64,000 bases of DNA. Origin: Streptomyces parvus. GTDB lineage: Bacteria > Actinomycetota > Actinomycetes > Streptomycetales > Streptomycetaceae. The notes beneath the pieces are model-generated. The model was not told where the DNA came from and did no database searches. It was given only the letters and a program-made list of their open reading frames with translations. The stretch lies in contig NZ_BMRY01000007.1 in the NCBI RefSeq assembly GCF_014648875.1, positions 248,001 to 312,000 of the forward strand, in the 5' to 3' direction. Made by a program: the position numbers and the translations under genes. Below are positions 40,796-49,106 of this stretch, one piece after another; the first letter of the stretch is position 1, and the number at the start of each line of letters is the position of its first letter.

Positions 40796-42423
40796 GAAGC
40801 GTCTCCCGACTGGCTGGTGAGCTGGGCGTGAGCGAGCAGCTCCGCCGTGGTGTGGGTGGGCGCCTCGGGCGCGACGGGCAGGGTGAAGTGTATCCGGGTA
40901 CCTTCGACCGGTTCGGGCTCCAGCCAGATCCGGCCACCGTGGAACTCGATGATCTTCCGGCAGAGTGCGAGGCCGATGCCCGTGCCGTCGTACTCGTCGC
41001 GACCGTGCAGCCGCTGGAAGATGACGAACACCTTGTCCGCGAATTCGGGCGCGATCCCGATCCCGTTGTCCGACACGGTCAGGTGCCAGTTCTCGTCCTC
41101 GCGCATGCAGTCGACGGTGATCCGGGGCGACCGGTCGGGGTGGCGGAACTTCACCGCGTTGCCGACGAGGTTCTGCCAGACCATGGTGAGGGCGGTGGCG
41201 TCCCCGACGAGCTCCGGCAGCTCTTCGGGCCGCTCGACCACCGCCCCCGAATCCTCGACCGCCGCGGCCAGATTGCCCAAGGCGCGGTCGAGCGACCGTC
41301 CCAGGTCGACGGGCTTCCAGCCCTCGTGGACCCGGCCCACGCGCGAGAAGGTCAGCAGGTCGTTGATGAGGACCTGCATGCGCTTGGCGCCGTCCACGGC
41401 GAACGCGATGTACTGCTTGCCCCGGTCGTCGAGCTCCGTCCCGTACCGCTTCTCCAGGAGCTGGCAGAACGAGGCGACCTTGCGCAGCGGCTCCTGGAGG
41501 TCGTGCGAGGCGACGTAGGCGAACTGCTCCAGCTCGGAGTTGGAGCGGCGCAGTTCCTGCGTCTGGTCCGCGAGCAGGTCCTCGCGCTTCTGCGTCTCGG
41601 CCAGCTCGTCGGAGAGCCGTTGGCGCATGTTCTCGACGGCCCCGGCCACATCCTGGACATCGGAAGGACCCTGGATCTCGATCCGGCGGTCGAAGGTGCC
41701 CGAGCGCACCGCTTCGGAGGCGGCGCGGAGCCGGTTCAGCGGCCCGCCCACCACCCGGTGGAGCAGCACGCTCAGCGTCACGATGGTCAGTACGAGAACA
41801 CCGAGCAGGATGCCCACCACCCAGTCGCGGGTGGAGCGCGCGGCGTTCAGGTCGGCCCGGGCCCGGTTACGGGCCTCGGCCAGATGCCCCTGCTGTGCGG
41901 TGTACGCGCGCCGCAGGTTGTCGAACTCCGTCTTGCTGCTCTGGAGCTGCGCGGTGGTGCCGGAGCGGCTGGGACCGCTCTCCCGAACCGCCGCGATCAA
42001 CGGCTCGGCCTTGTCCTGCCGCCACCGGCCGGCGGCGGCCTCGATGGCGTCGAGGTCATGTGCGAGCCGCTCGTCGTCGCCGACCAGCTCCCGGGCCTGG
42101 GCCAGCCGCTCCCGCTCGGCGCTCTTCCCGGCCTCGTACGGCTCCAGGAAGGAGCGGTCACCGGTCAGGGCGAACCCACGGACCCCCGTCTCCTGGTCGA
42201 GCAGGGCGTTCTGCAGCTGGAAGGAGACCGATCGCGCCGGCTGGATGCGGTCCACCAGCTCGTCGGTGCGCTCCGACATCCGGGACAGCACCAGTCCGCC
42301 GACCACCAGGCAGCCGCAGACGACCACGACGAAACCGCCGAGTATCAGATGGACCCAGGACTGCACCGACAGTCGAGCGGCGAGGCTCGTTGCCGGTATC
42401 CCCTTGGTGCTGTCAGTGCTCAT
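40792..42423 (-). CDS. Sensor histidine kinase with CHASE3 domain
   Basis: A 543-aa membrane kinase. TM1 (VHLILGGFVVVVCGCLVVGG) and TM2 (VVGILLGVLVLTIVTLSVLL) enclose a CHASE3 sensor with LLDQETGVRGFALTGDRSFL. A HAMP segment precedes a HisKA domain with SHDLQEP (His307). The ATPase domain has N-box WQNLVGNAVKFR, DNGIGI and DGTGIGLAL. The start overlaps the end of the hybrid phosphatase gene. It probably phosphorylates the coupled receiver. Confidence 0.92.
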   Translation of the reverse strand: MSTDSTKGIPATSLAARLSVQSWVHLILGGFVVVVCGCLVVGGLVLSRMSERTDELVDRIQPARSVSFQLQNALLDQETGVRGFALTGDRSFLEPYEAGKSAERERLAQARELVGDDERLAHDLDAIEAAAGRWRQDKAEPLIAAVRESGPSRSGTTAQLQSSKTEFDNLRRAYTAQQGHLAEARNRARADLNAARSTRDWVVGILLGVLVLTIVTLSVLLHRVVGGPLNRLRAASEAVRSGTFDRRIEIQGPSDVQDVAGAVENMRQRLSDELAETQKREDLLADQTQELRRSNSELEQFAYVASHDLQEPLRKVASFCQLLEKRYGTELDDRGKQYIAFAVDGAKRMQVLINDLLTFSRVGRVHEGWKPVDLGRSLDRALGNLAAAVEDSGAVVERPEELPELVGDATALTMVWQNLVGNAVKFRHPDRSPRITVDCMREDENWHLTVSDNGIGIAPEFADKVFVIFQRLHGRDEYDGTGIGLALCRKIIEFHGGRIWLEPEPVEGTRIHFTLPVAPEAPTHTTAELLAHAQLTSQSGDAS

Positions 42424-43684
42424 CGTCTTCCGATCCCCAGGCCAGGTGCAGCACGGCCACATCGTCCGCGAGCCCGCCGTACGGCGCGGCCCCTTCGGCG
42501 GCTCCCGCCACCAGGGCGTCGACGAACGCGGAGGCGGGCAGATGCCCGTTGGCCTCCGCCATCGCCAGCAGCCCTTCCTCGCCCAGGCGGCTTTCCGGTC
42601 CGTTGCGCCCCTCGAAGAGGCCGTCGGTGAAGAGCACCAGGCCTGCCCCGGGCGACAGCGGAATGTCCACCGTCGGCCATCGGCCCATTCCGGGCAGCAG
42701 CCCGAGCGCCATGCCGCCTTCGGGCTCGGCCCACCTCACACCGGTGCCCTGGCGCAGCAGCAGGCCGGGGTGACCGGCCCGCAGGACCTGGACGCTTCGC
42801 CGGTCCGGCGGGAACACCAGGGAGGTGACCGTGGCGAACACGTGCGCGTCCGAGCGCTCGGCGACCAGGATCTCCTCCAGCAGGGCGATCTGCTCGACGT
42901 GGGACGTGCCGCACAGTACGGCGGTACGCCAGGCCACCCGTAGACACACGCCGAGCGCGGCCTCGGCCGCACCGTGCCCGGAGACATCGCCGATCACCGC
43001 GTGCACCGTGCCGTCCGCGGTCTGCACGACGTCGTAGAAGTCACCGCTCAGCAGCCCGTGGACACGCCCCGGCTCGTAACGGGCGCGGGCGCGGAACAAG
43101 TCGTCCCGCAGCAGCGGTACGGGCAGGAGACCGCGCTCCAGCCGGGCGTTCTCCTGGGCCATCAGCTGGTTGGCGCGCAACGCCGCTGCGGCCCGCTCGA
43201 CCTCCTTGCGCTGCAGGGCGTAGCGGATCGCGCGCGAGAGGACCTCGGGGCCCAGACGGCCTTTCACCAGGTAGTCCTGGGCGCCTCCGGCGACCGCGCG
43301 GAGCCCGGTGCCCGAGTCCTCCAAGCCCGTGAGGACGACGATCGCGGCCTCGCTGTCGGTCTCCAGGATCTGGCGCACGGCGTCCAGGCCGTGGACGTCG
43401 GGAAGATGAAGATCGAGCAGCACGCACACCGGTGCGGTCGAGGCGCGCAGGAACGTGCGGGCCTCACCCAGTGTCTTGCACCAGGTGAGGGCGGAGTCCA
43501 GCTCGCTGTCCGAGAGCATCTCCTCGACGAGTAGCGCGTCGCCCGCGTCGTCCTCCACCAGGAGGATCGTCGCGTCGAGGTTCCACAGCGGGGGCTCGGG
43601 GCGGTGAGGGATGCCGACCTGCTGGGTGGGGATGCCAGGGATGCCCGCAGGGATCTGCGACGTGCCCACGGGTGACTCGCTCAA
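42413..43684 (-). CDS. Receiver-PP2C hybrid (SpoIIE/RsbU-type phosphatase)
   Basis: A 423-aa soluble protein. A receiver domain (about 38-155) has LLVEDDAGD, VCVLLDLHLPD and the Lys in YLVKGR. A linker helix (ALQRKEVERAAAALRANQLM) leads to the PP2C domain (about 195-420) with LSGDFYDVV, VIGDVSGHG, VLRAGHPG and LVLFTDGLFE, all metal motifs intact. Receiver phosphorylation probably switches the phosphatase acting on STAS antagonists. The start is TTG 43684 after GAGGG, and the first gene of the leftward kinase operon. Confidence 0.9.
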   Translation of the reverse strand: MSESPVGTSQIPAGIPGIPTQQVGIPHRPEPPLWNLDATILLVEDDAGDALLVEEMLSDSELDSALTWCKTLGEARTFLRASTAPVCVLLDLHLPDVHGLDAVRQILETDSEAAIVVLTGLEDSGTGLRAVAGGAQDYLVKGRLGPEVLSRAIRYALQRKEVERAAAALRANQLMAQENARLERGLLPVPLLRDDLFRARARYEPGRVHGLLSGDFYDVVQTADGTVHAVIGDVSGHGAAEAALGVCLRVAWRTAVLCGTSHVEQIALLEEILVAERSDAHVFATVTSLVFPPDRRSVQVLRAGHPGLLLRQGTGVRWAEPEGGMALGLLPGMGRWPTVDIPLSPGAGLVLFTDGLFEGRNGPESRLGEEGLLAMAEANGHLPASAFVDALVAGAAEGAAPYGGLADDVAVLHLAWGSEDDEH

Positions 43685-43767
43685 GCCCTCACCCTCTCGT
43701 GCGACGGCACGGTGCGTCCGGCCTGATCATCGGAAAGCATATGCGAGGAACGCACTTCGTCGGCCCC

Positions 43768-43851
43768 CGCCCGGAAGAGCGGACGGCACGAAGCCGCCCG
43801 CCCGGAAGAGCGGACGGCACGAAGCCGCCCGCCCGGAGGGGCGGACGGCTT
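43768..43851. repeat. 31-bp tandem repeat, 2.7 copies, with terminator-like third copy
   Basis: Copies at 43768-43798, 43799-43829 and 43830-43851 are nearly identical, based on CGCCCGGAAGAGCGGACGG. GAAGCCGCCCGCC (43821-43833) pairs with GGCGGACGGCTTC (43840-43852) with one mismatch, making a strong hairpin just past the sigma factor stop on the minus strand. Confidence 0.75.
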
Positions 43852-43887
43852 CGGACTTGGGACGGGACCCGAACGGTGTGCGGGGTC

Positions 43888-44784
43888 TCACGCCTCGACG
43901 CTCATACCCTTGCGCAACTGCTGGACGATCCGGCTGAGCAACCGGGACACATGCATCTGAGAAACGCCCAGTTCAGCCCCGATCTGCGACTGCGTCATCT
44001 CCGCCCCGAACCGCATCTGCACGATCCGGCGCTCCCGGTCGTCGAGCTGATCCAACAGCGGGGCCAGCGTGTGCAGGTTCTCGACGGTCTCCATGCCCGG
44101 ATCCGGCTCGCCCAGGACATCGGCGTACGCCCGCTGCTCCTGGCCGGAGTCGCTGTCCGCGGACGGGGTGTCGAGCGAACCGGCCGAGTAGCCGTTGGCG
44201 GCCACGAGCCCCTCGATGATCTCCTCCTCGGGAAGGTCGAGGTGGGTGGCCAGCTCCTTGACGGTGGGGTCGCGGTCGAGCTCGGCGGAGAGCTGCTCCT
44301 TCGCCTTGGCGAGGTCCACCCGCAGCTCCTGGAGCCGCCGCGGCACATGCACCGACCAGGTGGTGTCGCGGAAGAACCTCTTGATCTCCCCGACGATGTA
44401 GGGGACGGCGAAGGTGGCGAACTCGACCTCGCGGGACAGGTCGAACCGGTCGATCGCCTTGATCAGCCCGATCGTGCCGACCTGGATGATGTCCTCGGTG
44501 TCGTCGCCGCCGCGGTTGCGGAATCGCGACGCGGCGAAGCGCACCAGGGAGAGGTTCATCTCGATCAGCGTGTTGCGGGCGTACTGGTGCTCGTGCGTGC
44601 CCTCTTCCAGCGTCTGGAGGCGGTCGAAGAAGATCTTGGAGAGGGCGCGGGCATCCTGCGGGGCGACCTTGCCGGCGTCCTCGATCCAGGGCAGTTCCCC
44701 TGTGACGTCCGCTGCCTGCGTGCCGAACCGGCCGTCGCTCAACGGCGTCGTGCTTCCGGTGGCTCGCGCCGACATCGTCGTCAT
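43888..44784 (-). CDS. RNA polymerase sigma factor, SigB/SigF/SigG family
   Basis: A 298-aa group 3 sigma factor. Region 2 is seen in NLSLVRFAASRFRNRG, DIIQVGTIGLIKAIDRFD and FATFAVPYIVGEIKRFFRD, region 3 in VPRRLQELRVDLAKA, and region 4 in RRIVQMRFGAEMTQSQIGAE and VSQMHVSRLLSRI. The ATG at 44784 follows GGAGGG. This family answers stress and development cues in Streptomyces and is controlled by anti-sigma kinases. No anti-sigma gene is immediately beside it, but an RsbW-like gene lies 3.6 kb away. Confidence 0.92.
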   Translation of the reverse strand: MTTMSARATGSTTPLSDGRFGTQAADVTGELPWIEDAGKVAPQDARALSKIFFDRLQTLEEGTHEHQYARNTLIEMNLSLVRFAASRFRNRGGDDTEDIIQVGTIGLIKAIDRFDLSREVEFATFAVPYIVGEIKRFFRDTTWSVHVPRRLQELRVDLAKAKEQLSAELDRDPTVKELATHLDLPEEEIIEGLVAANGYSAGSLDTPSADSDSGQEQRAYADVLGEPDPGMETVENLHTLAPLLDQLDDRERRIVQMRFGAEMTQSQIGAELGVSQMHVSRLLSRIVQQLRKGMSVEA

Positions 44785-45012
44785 GGTGACGCCCTCCCTG
44801 TTACCGATGCAGATGTGTCGGACCAGCGCATGCCCCGCCTTCGCGAAGTCATGCGCATCTTTTTTGAGATTCTTTCGATCGTCTCCGCACGCTCCGTCCT
44901 CAGTGCTCGGCCGCCCGAATGGAGCAGTGGCCCGCGCATGGCAAACTTGAGCGGGGTGTTTCGGCCTGCGGTGACCCACGACCCGCGGTGAGAAGACGGC
45001 AGAGGAACGGCG

Positions 45013-46497
45013 ATGACGGTGACAGAGGACAGCGCGGAGTTCGCTCCCGGAATCGAGGAGTTCGGTCCCGGAATCGACCCGGAGCGGCTGGCCGTCTGCC
45101 TGAGCGTGCTCGATGAGCTCGACACGATCGAGGTCGACCACCCGGACGCCATCCTCGTCCGCCGCGCGACCGCCGGGATCTACCGCACCGTGAAGCAGCG
45201 CCGCCGCCAGGAGCGCCGCGCCGCGAAGACCGCCCACGACCGGGCCGTCACCGAGGCAACGGCGACCGGCTCGGCCGACCGCATCGACGACGAGACACAG
45301 GGCGTGCTGCCCTCCTCCTCCGCCACGGCCGAGATCGCGGGCATCCTCCAGCGCCCCAGGTCCTGCTACATCTGCAAGACGCGGTACGTCGAGGTCGACG
45401 CGTTCTACCACCAGCTCTGCCAGCCCTGCGCCAAGGAGAACCGCTCCCGGCGCGAGGCCCGTACCGACCTGACCGGACGCCGGGCGCTGCTCACCGGCGG
45501 CCGGGCGAAGATCGGCATGTACATCGCGCTGCGGCTGCTGCGGGACGGCGCGCACACCACCATCACGACCCGCTTCCCCAACGACGCGATCCGACGCTTC
45601 AAGGCGATGGAGGACAGCGACGAGTGGATCCACCGGCTGAAGATCGTCGGCATCGACCTCCGTGACCCGGCCCAGGCCGTCGCGCTGGCCGACTCCGTCG
45701 CCGCCGAGGGGCCGCTGGACATCCTGATCAACAACGCCGCCCAGACCGTGCGCCGCTCCCCGGGGGCCTACAGCGAGCTGGTCGGCGCGGAGTCGGCGCC
45801 GCTGCCCGCGGGCGAGCTGCCCGCCGCCGAGGTCATCGGCACCTTCAACAGCGGTTCGGTCGACCGGGTCGCCGCCCTGCCCTCCGCCCGCAAGGAGGGC
45901 CTCAGCGCCCAGGAGGTCACCGACCTCGCCCTGGTCACCGGCTCCGCATCGCCGGCCCGGATCGCCGCGGGCACCGCGATCGACGCGGGCGGCCTCGTCC
46001 CCGACCTGCACGACACCAACAGCTGGATCCAGACGGTCGACGAGGTCGAGCCGATCGAGCTCCTCGAAGTCCAGCTCTGCAACTCCACCGCGCCGTTCAT
46101 CCTGATCAGCCGGCTGCGCCCGGCGATGGCGGCCACCGCCGCCAAGCACGCGTACGTCGTCAACGTCTCCGCGATGGAGGGCGTCTTCAGCCGCGGCTAC
46201 AAGGGCGCGGGCCACCCGCACACCAACATGGCCAAGGCCGCGCTCAACATGCTGACGCGCACCAGCGCCCAGGAGATGTTCGAGAAGGACGGCATCCTGA
46301 TGACGGCCGTGGACACCGGCTGGATCACCGACGAGCGCCCGCACCCCGACAAGATGCGCCTCGCCGAGGAGGGCTTCCACGCCCCCCTGGACCTGGTCGA
46401 CGGCGCGGCCCGGGTCTACGACCCGATCGTGCGCGGCGAGAGCGGTGAGGCCCTCTTCGGCTGCTTCCTCAAGGACTACGCCCCGGCCAACTGGTAA
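45013..46497 (+). CDS. SDR-fold protein with N-terminal zinc motif, atypical active site
   Basis: A 494-aa protein. The first 150 residues are special: a helical Arg-rich part and a zinc-like site CYICKTRYVEVDAFYHQLCQPC. An SDR Rossmann domain follows with LLTGGRAKIGMYIALRLL (about 158), DILINNAAQT and VVNVSAMEGVF. At the active site the usual Tyr of YxxxK is Thr404 in TNMAK (Lys408), so classical hydride chemistry is doubtful. A large insert (about 255-330) splits the fold. ATG follows GAGGAAC. A terminator follows. Confidence 0.8.
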   Translation: MTVTEDSAEFAPGIEEFGPGIDPERLAVCLSVLDELDTIEVDHPDAILVRRATAGIYRTVKQRRRQERRAAKTAHDRAVTEATATGSADRIDDETQGVLPSSSATAEIAGILQRPRSCYICKTRYVEVDAFYHQLCQPCAKENRSRREARTDLTGRRALLTGGRAKIGMYIALRLLRDGAHTTITTRFPNDAIRRFKAMEDSDEWIHRLKIVGIDLRDPAQAVALADSVAAEGPLDILINNAAQTVRRSPGAYSELVGAESAPLPAGELPAAEVIGTFNSGSVDRVAALPSARKEGLSAQEVTDLALVTGSASPARIAAGTAIDAGGLVPDLHDTNSWIQTVDEVEPIELLEVQLCNSTAPFILISRLRPAMAATAAKHAYVVNVSAMEGVFSRGYKGAGHPHTNMAKAALNMLTRTSAQEMFEKDGILMTAVDTGWITDERPHPDKMRLAEEGFHAPLDLVDGAARVYDPIVRGESGEALFGCFLKDYAPANW

Positions 46498-46542
46498 TCC
46501 GAACGGCCCAACCGGCCGGACGGTCTCCGCGCGGCGGCGGCA

Positions 46543-46578
46543 AACCCGGCCCAGGATGTTTCCTGGGCCGGGTTTTCG
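46543..46578 (+). terminator. Terminator of the SDR gene
   Basis: AACCCGGCCCAGGA pairs perfectly with TCCTGGGCCGGGTT around TGTT, followed by TTTT. Confidence 0.95.
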
Positions 46579-46856
46579 CTGTCCCCGGTGGCTGAAAGTG
46601 ACCTACCGCACACATTCTATCGAGCGCGGCGTCGCTCATTTGGTTAGGCTGAGGCGAACGGACGCCATCGAGGGGCCCACGAAGGTTCCTGGACCGTCCT
46701 GGGACACGGTCGGTAACCCGGCCGCTGTTCCGCCCCGAACCGGCGCCACCGCGACCGAAATATCACCATCCCTGCCCCACTCGGGGCGGTCGTGCCCCGG
46801 CATCGATGCCGGAGCGTCGGCGACGCCCTGGGTGACGCGACACAGAGGAGTGCGCG
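46579..46856 (+). promoter_or_regulatory. Leader region of the 58-aa peptide gene
   Basis: The stretch from the SDR stop to the next gene is 359 bases and holds the terminator, then about 280 non-coding bases. GGTTAGGCT at 46642-46650 includes TAGGCT, a common -10, and half of an iron-box-like site. GAGGAG precedes the GTG at 46857. If TAGGCT is the promoter, the mRNA leader is about 200 bases, long enough to fold. Confidence 0.4.
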
Positions 46857-47033
46857 GTGACGACACCGGAACTGACCGAACGCGAAATGCGCCCCGCCGA
46901 ACGGACCCACGGGCGGCCCGGCCGGCCCGAGCAGCTGCGGAACATCGAGGTCTGGGCCAGATCCGCCCCGATCCGGCTCGCCGGATACGAGGACGACCTC
47001 GCCGAGCCGCACATCCTGCCCGGCATCGACTGA
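46857..47033 (+). CDS. 58-aa orphan peptide, function unknown
   Basis: GTG start with a strong site (GAGGAG, seven-base spacing). The product begins MTTPELTEREMRPAERTH, has a polar linker, and ends in an acidic segment IRLAGYEDDLAEPHILPGID. A leader-like N half and a distinct short C-terminal end resemble a precursor peptide, but no modifying enzyme is seen beside it, so this is speculation. It could equally be a small structural or regulatory protein. It stops 12 bases before the convergent lipase-maturation gene. Confidence 0.65.
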   Translation: MTTPELTEREMRPAERTHGRPGRPEQLRNIEVWARSAPIRLAGYEDDLAEPHILPGID

Positions 47034-47045
47034 CCCCGAGGCTTT

Positions 47046-48500
47046 CTAGCGCGACCCGCGGCCCGTCCCCCCGCCCCTCCGCTCCGGCGGCAGTGGCCGG
47101 GAGACGGGCCGCAGGAATTCCCGGACGTAACAGCGGTGCCACCAGCATCCGGTGGTCCGCAGCTCCCGGAGCCCGGTGAACCGGTAGCGGAACACCCGGG
47201 CGCGCACATGGCGGGGCGGTCCGTCGGGGAACGGGTTGTGGCCGAGCAGCCGGAGCGTGTCCCGGTCGCCTTCCAGCAGCCGGTCGACGAAGGGGCCGAA
47301 CCAGGAGCGCGCGTACGCGGGGGAGAGCGCGGCGAACCACATCATCCAGTCGAGCCGCAGGTGGTACGGGGCGAGCAGGCGCGGCAGCCTGCGCGGATCT
47401 CCCGGCTTGCCCCGGAAGCCGTACTCCCGCCACTCCGCGCCCTCGTGCATCACCGGATCGGCGCTGCCCTCCACCACGACCTCCAGCCGCATCCGGCTGA
47501 TCGAACCGAACGCGCCATAGGTGTTGACCAGGTGCAGGGGATCGTAGGACCGGTTCATCGCCTGCCGCCGCGAGAGCAGATTGCGCGCCGGGCGGTAGCT
47601 GAGCGCCAGCACCAGGGCGGTCACCGCGAAGACGACCACCTCGTACCAGAGGGGCGGCGCGGCCTGGGCCGGCGGCGGCCCGGCCAGCGGGGTCCAGTCG
47701 ATCACGGAGAGCGCAAGCGCGATGGTGAGCCAGTTCAGCCAGGCGAAGTTCCCCGACAGGACCAGCCAGAGCTGGGTGAGGACCATCAGTCCGGCCGCCG
47801 CGCTCGCCACCGGCTGCGGGGTGAACAGCAGGAAGGGCACAAGCAGCTGGGTGACATGGTTGGCCGCCACCTCCACCCGGTGCACGGGCCGGGGCAGATG
47901 GTGGAAGAACCAGCTCAGCGGCCCCGGCATCGGCTGGGTCTCGTGGTGGAAGTCCAGGCACGTCAGCCGCCGCCAGCACGCGTCGCCGCGCATCTTGATC
48001 AGCCCCGCGCCGAACTCCAACCGGAACAGCAGCCACCGCAGCAGCCACAGCACCAGGACCGGGGCGGCGGTGTCCCCGGTGCCGAGAAAGATCGCCAGGA
48101 ACCCCGTCTCCAGCAGCAGCGACTCCCAGCCGAACCCGTACCAGACCTGTCCCACCTGGACGATCGACAGATACAGCACCCACGGCAGCGCCCACAGCAG
48201 CATCCCGCCCCACAGCGGCAGCAGACCGTCGAGCCCGGCGATCAGCGCCACCGAGACGGCACAGCCGCCCCAGGCGACAGCGGCAAAGAGGCGGTCCGAG
48301 TAGTGCAGCCGGAAGAGCCCCGGAGCGGCTCGCCAGGGGGTGCGCCGCAGCAGCTCGGGGACGGGCAGCATGCCGCGCTCGCCGATCAGCGCCCGGAACT
48401 GGAGGGCGGCGGAGAGGAAGGCGACCAGATAGACCACGGCCAGGGCCCGCTGGAAGATCAGCCGGCTCAGCCAGTAGCCGTCCGCGGTGAACCATTCCAT
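47046..48500 (-). CDS. Lipase maturation factor family membrane protein
   Basis: A 484-aa membrane protein with about eight hydrophobic helices. Family marks are WLLFRLEFGAGLIKMRGDAC, CLDFHHETQPMPGPLSW and HLVNTYGAFGSI. In animals LMF1 helps lipases fold in the ER. The bacterial role is not known but may concern secreted lipase folding. ATG 48500. Ends with a Gly/Arg-rich tail. Confidence 0.85.
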   Translation of the reverse strand: MEWFTADGYWLSRLIFQRALAVVYLVAFLSAALQFRALIGERGMLPVPELLRRTPWRAAPGLFRLHYSDRLFAAVAWGGCAVSVALIAGLDGLLPLWGGMLLWALPWVLYLSIVQVGQVWYGFGWESLLLETGFLAIFLGTGDTAAPVLVLWLLRWLLFRLEFGAGLIKMRGDACWRRLTCLDFHHETQPMPGPLSWFFHHLPRPVHRVEVAANHVTQLLVPFLLFTPQPVASAAAGLMVLTQLWLVLSGNFAWLNWLTIALALSVIDWTPLAGPPPAQAAPPLWYEVVVFAVTALVLALSYRPARNLLSRRQAMNRSYDPLHLVNTYGAFGSISRMRLEVVVEGSADPVMHEGAEWREYGFRGKPGDPRRLPRLLAPYHLRLDWMMWFAALSPAYARSWFGPFVDRLLEGDRDTLRLLGHNPFPDGPPRHVRARVFRYRFTGLRELRTTGCWWHRCYVREFLRPVSRPLPPERRGGGTGRGSR

Positions 48501-48593
48501 CCCTGCCAGTATCGGCCGACCGGCGGCCCGGGGCTCCCCGCCGGCCGCAACCGGCAGGTCCCGCCCGGGCCCCTCCGCTCGCGGGCCGGGCGG

Positions 48594-49106
48594 TCAGCCC
48601 GCGGCGACGATCCGGCGGAGCGTGCGGCCGAGCCTGCGCGCGTACCAGTGCTGCACGACCGGCACCAGCGGCCCGGCGATCCGGGCGTACCAGGTGGCGG
48701 GGCGCGAGAACGCCAGAACGGTGAACCACACCGTGCCGTCCTCCGCGAGATCCACCACGAAGCACTCCTCGCCGCGCTCCGGATGCCCGGTCAGGGTGCC
48801 GTAGCCGAAGCCGGTGCGGCCGTCCTCCCCGTACGCCGTCCAGATCACCTCGCACGGGGCGGTGAACCGCAGCGGGCCCAGGCCCAGGGAGACCCGGACG
48901 CCTCCGCCGGGCTCCGCGCGCCGGGCCGAAGCCTCCACCCGGGCGCCCGACGCACGGTGCATCCGCCACTCGGTTATCGCCGCGCCGGCGGCCGCGAAGT
49001 CCGCCTCTCCCCGGCCGACCCGGGTGCGGTGGTGGAGGTGGTGGTAGCCGCGGGGGAGCGGGCCGAGGCGGGTCGCGCCGACCTCCGGGTAGGTGAGGGT
49101 GCTCAT
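48594..49106 (-). CDS. DUF1990 protein
   Basis: A 170-aa protein with the DUF1990 pattern: TYPEVGATR, GYHHLHHRTRVGRGEADFAA, GVRVSLGLGPLRFTAPCEVI, GFGYGTLTGHPERGEECF and FSRPATWYARIAGPLVPVVQ. The fold is probably a lipocalin/START-like pocket. The ATG overlaps the stop of the YndJ gene (ATGA), so the two are one operon under the paired operators upstream. Confidence 0.85.
   Translation of the reverse strand: MSTLTYPEVGATRLGPLPRGYHHLHHRTRVGRGEADFAAAGAAITEWRMHRASGARVEASARRAEPGGGVRVSLGLGPLRFTAPCEVIWTAYGEDGRTGFGYGTLTGHPERGEECFVVDLAEDGTVWFTVLAFSRPATWYARIAGPLVPVVQHWYARRLGRTLRRIVAAG

Noticed and set aside
43768..43851. CRISPR-like array
   Set aside because: The 31-bp units are contiguous without spacers and there are fewer than three full copies.
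46639..46657. IdeR/DmdR iron box before the 58-aa peptide gene
   Set aside because: Only the left half (GGTTAGGCT) fits the TTAGGTTAGGCTAACCTAA consensus and the right half does not. TAGGCT is equally a normal -10.
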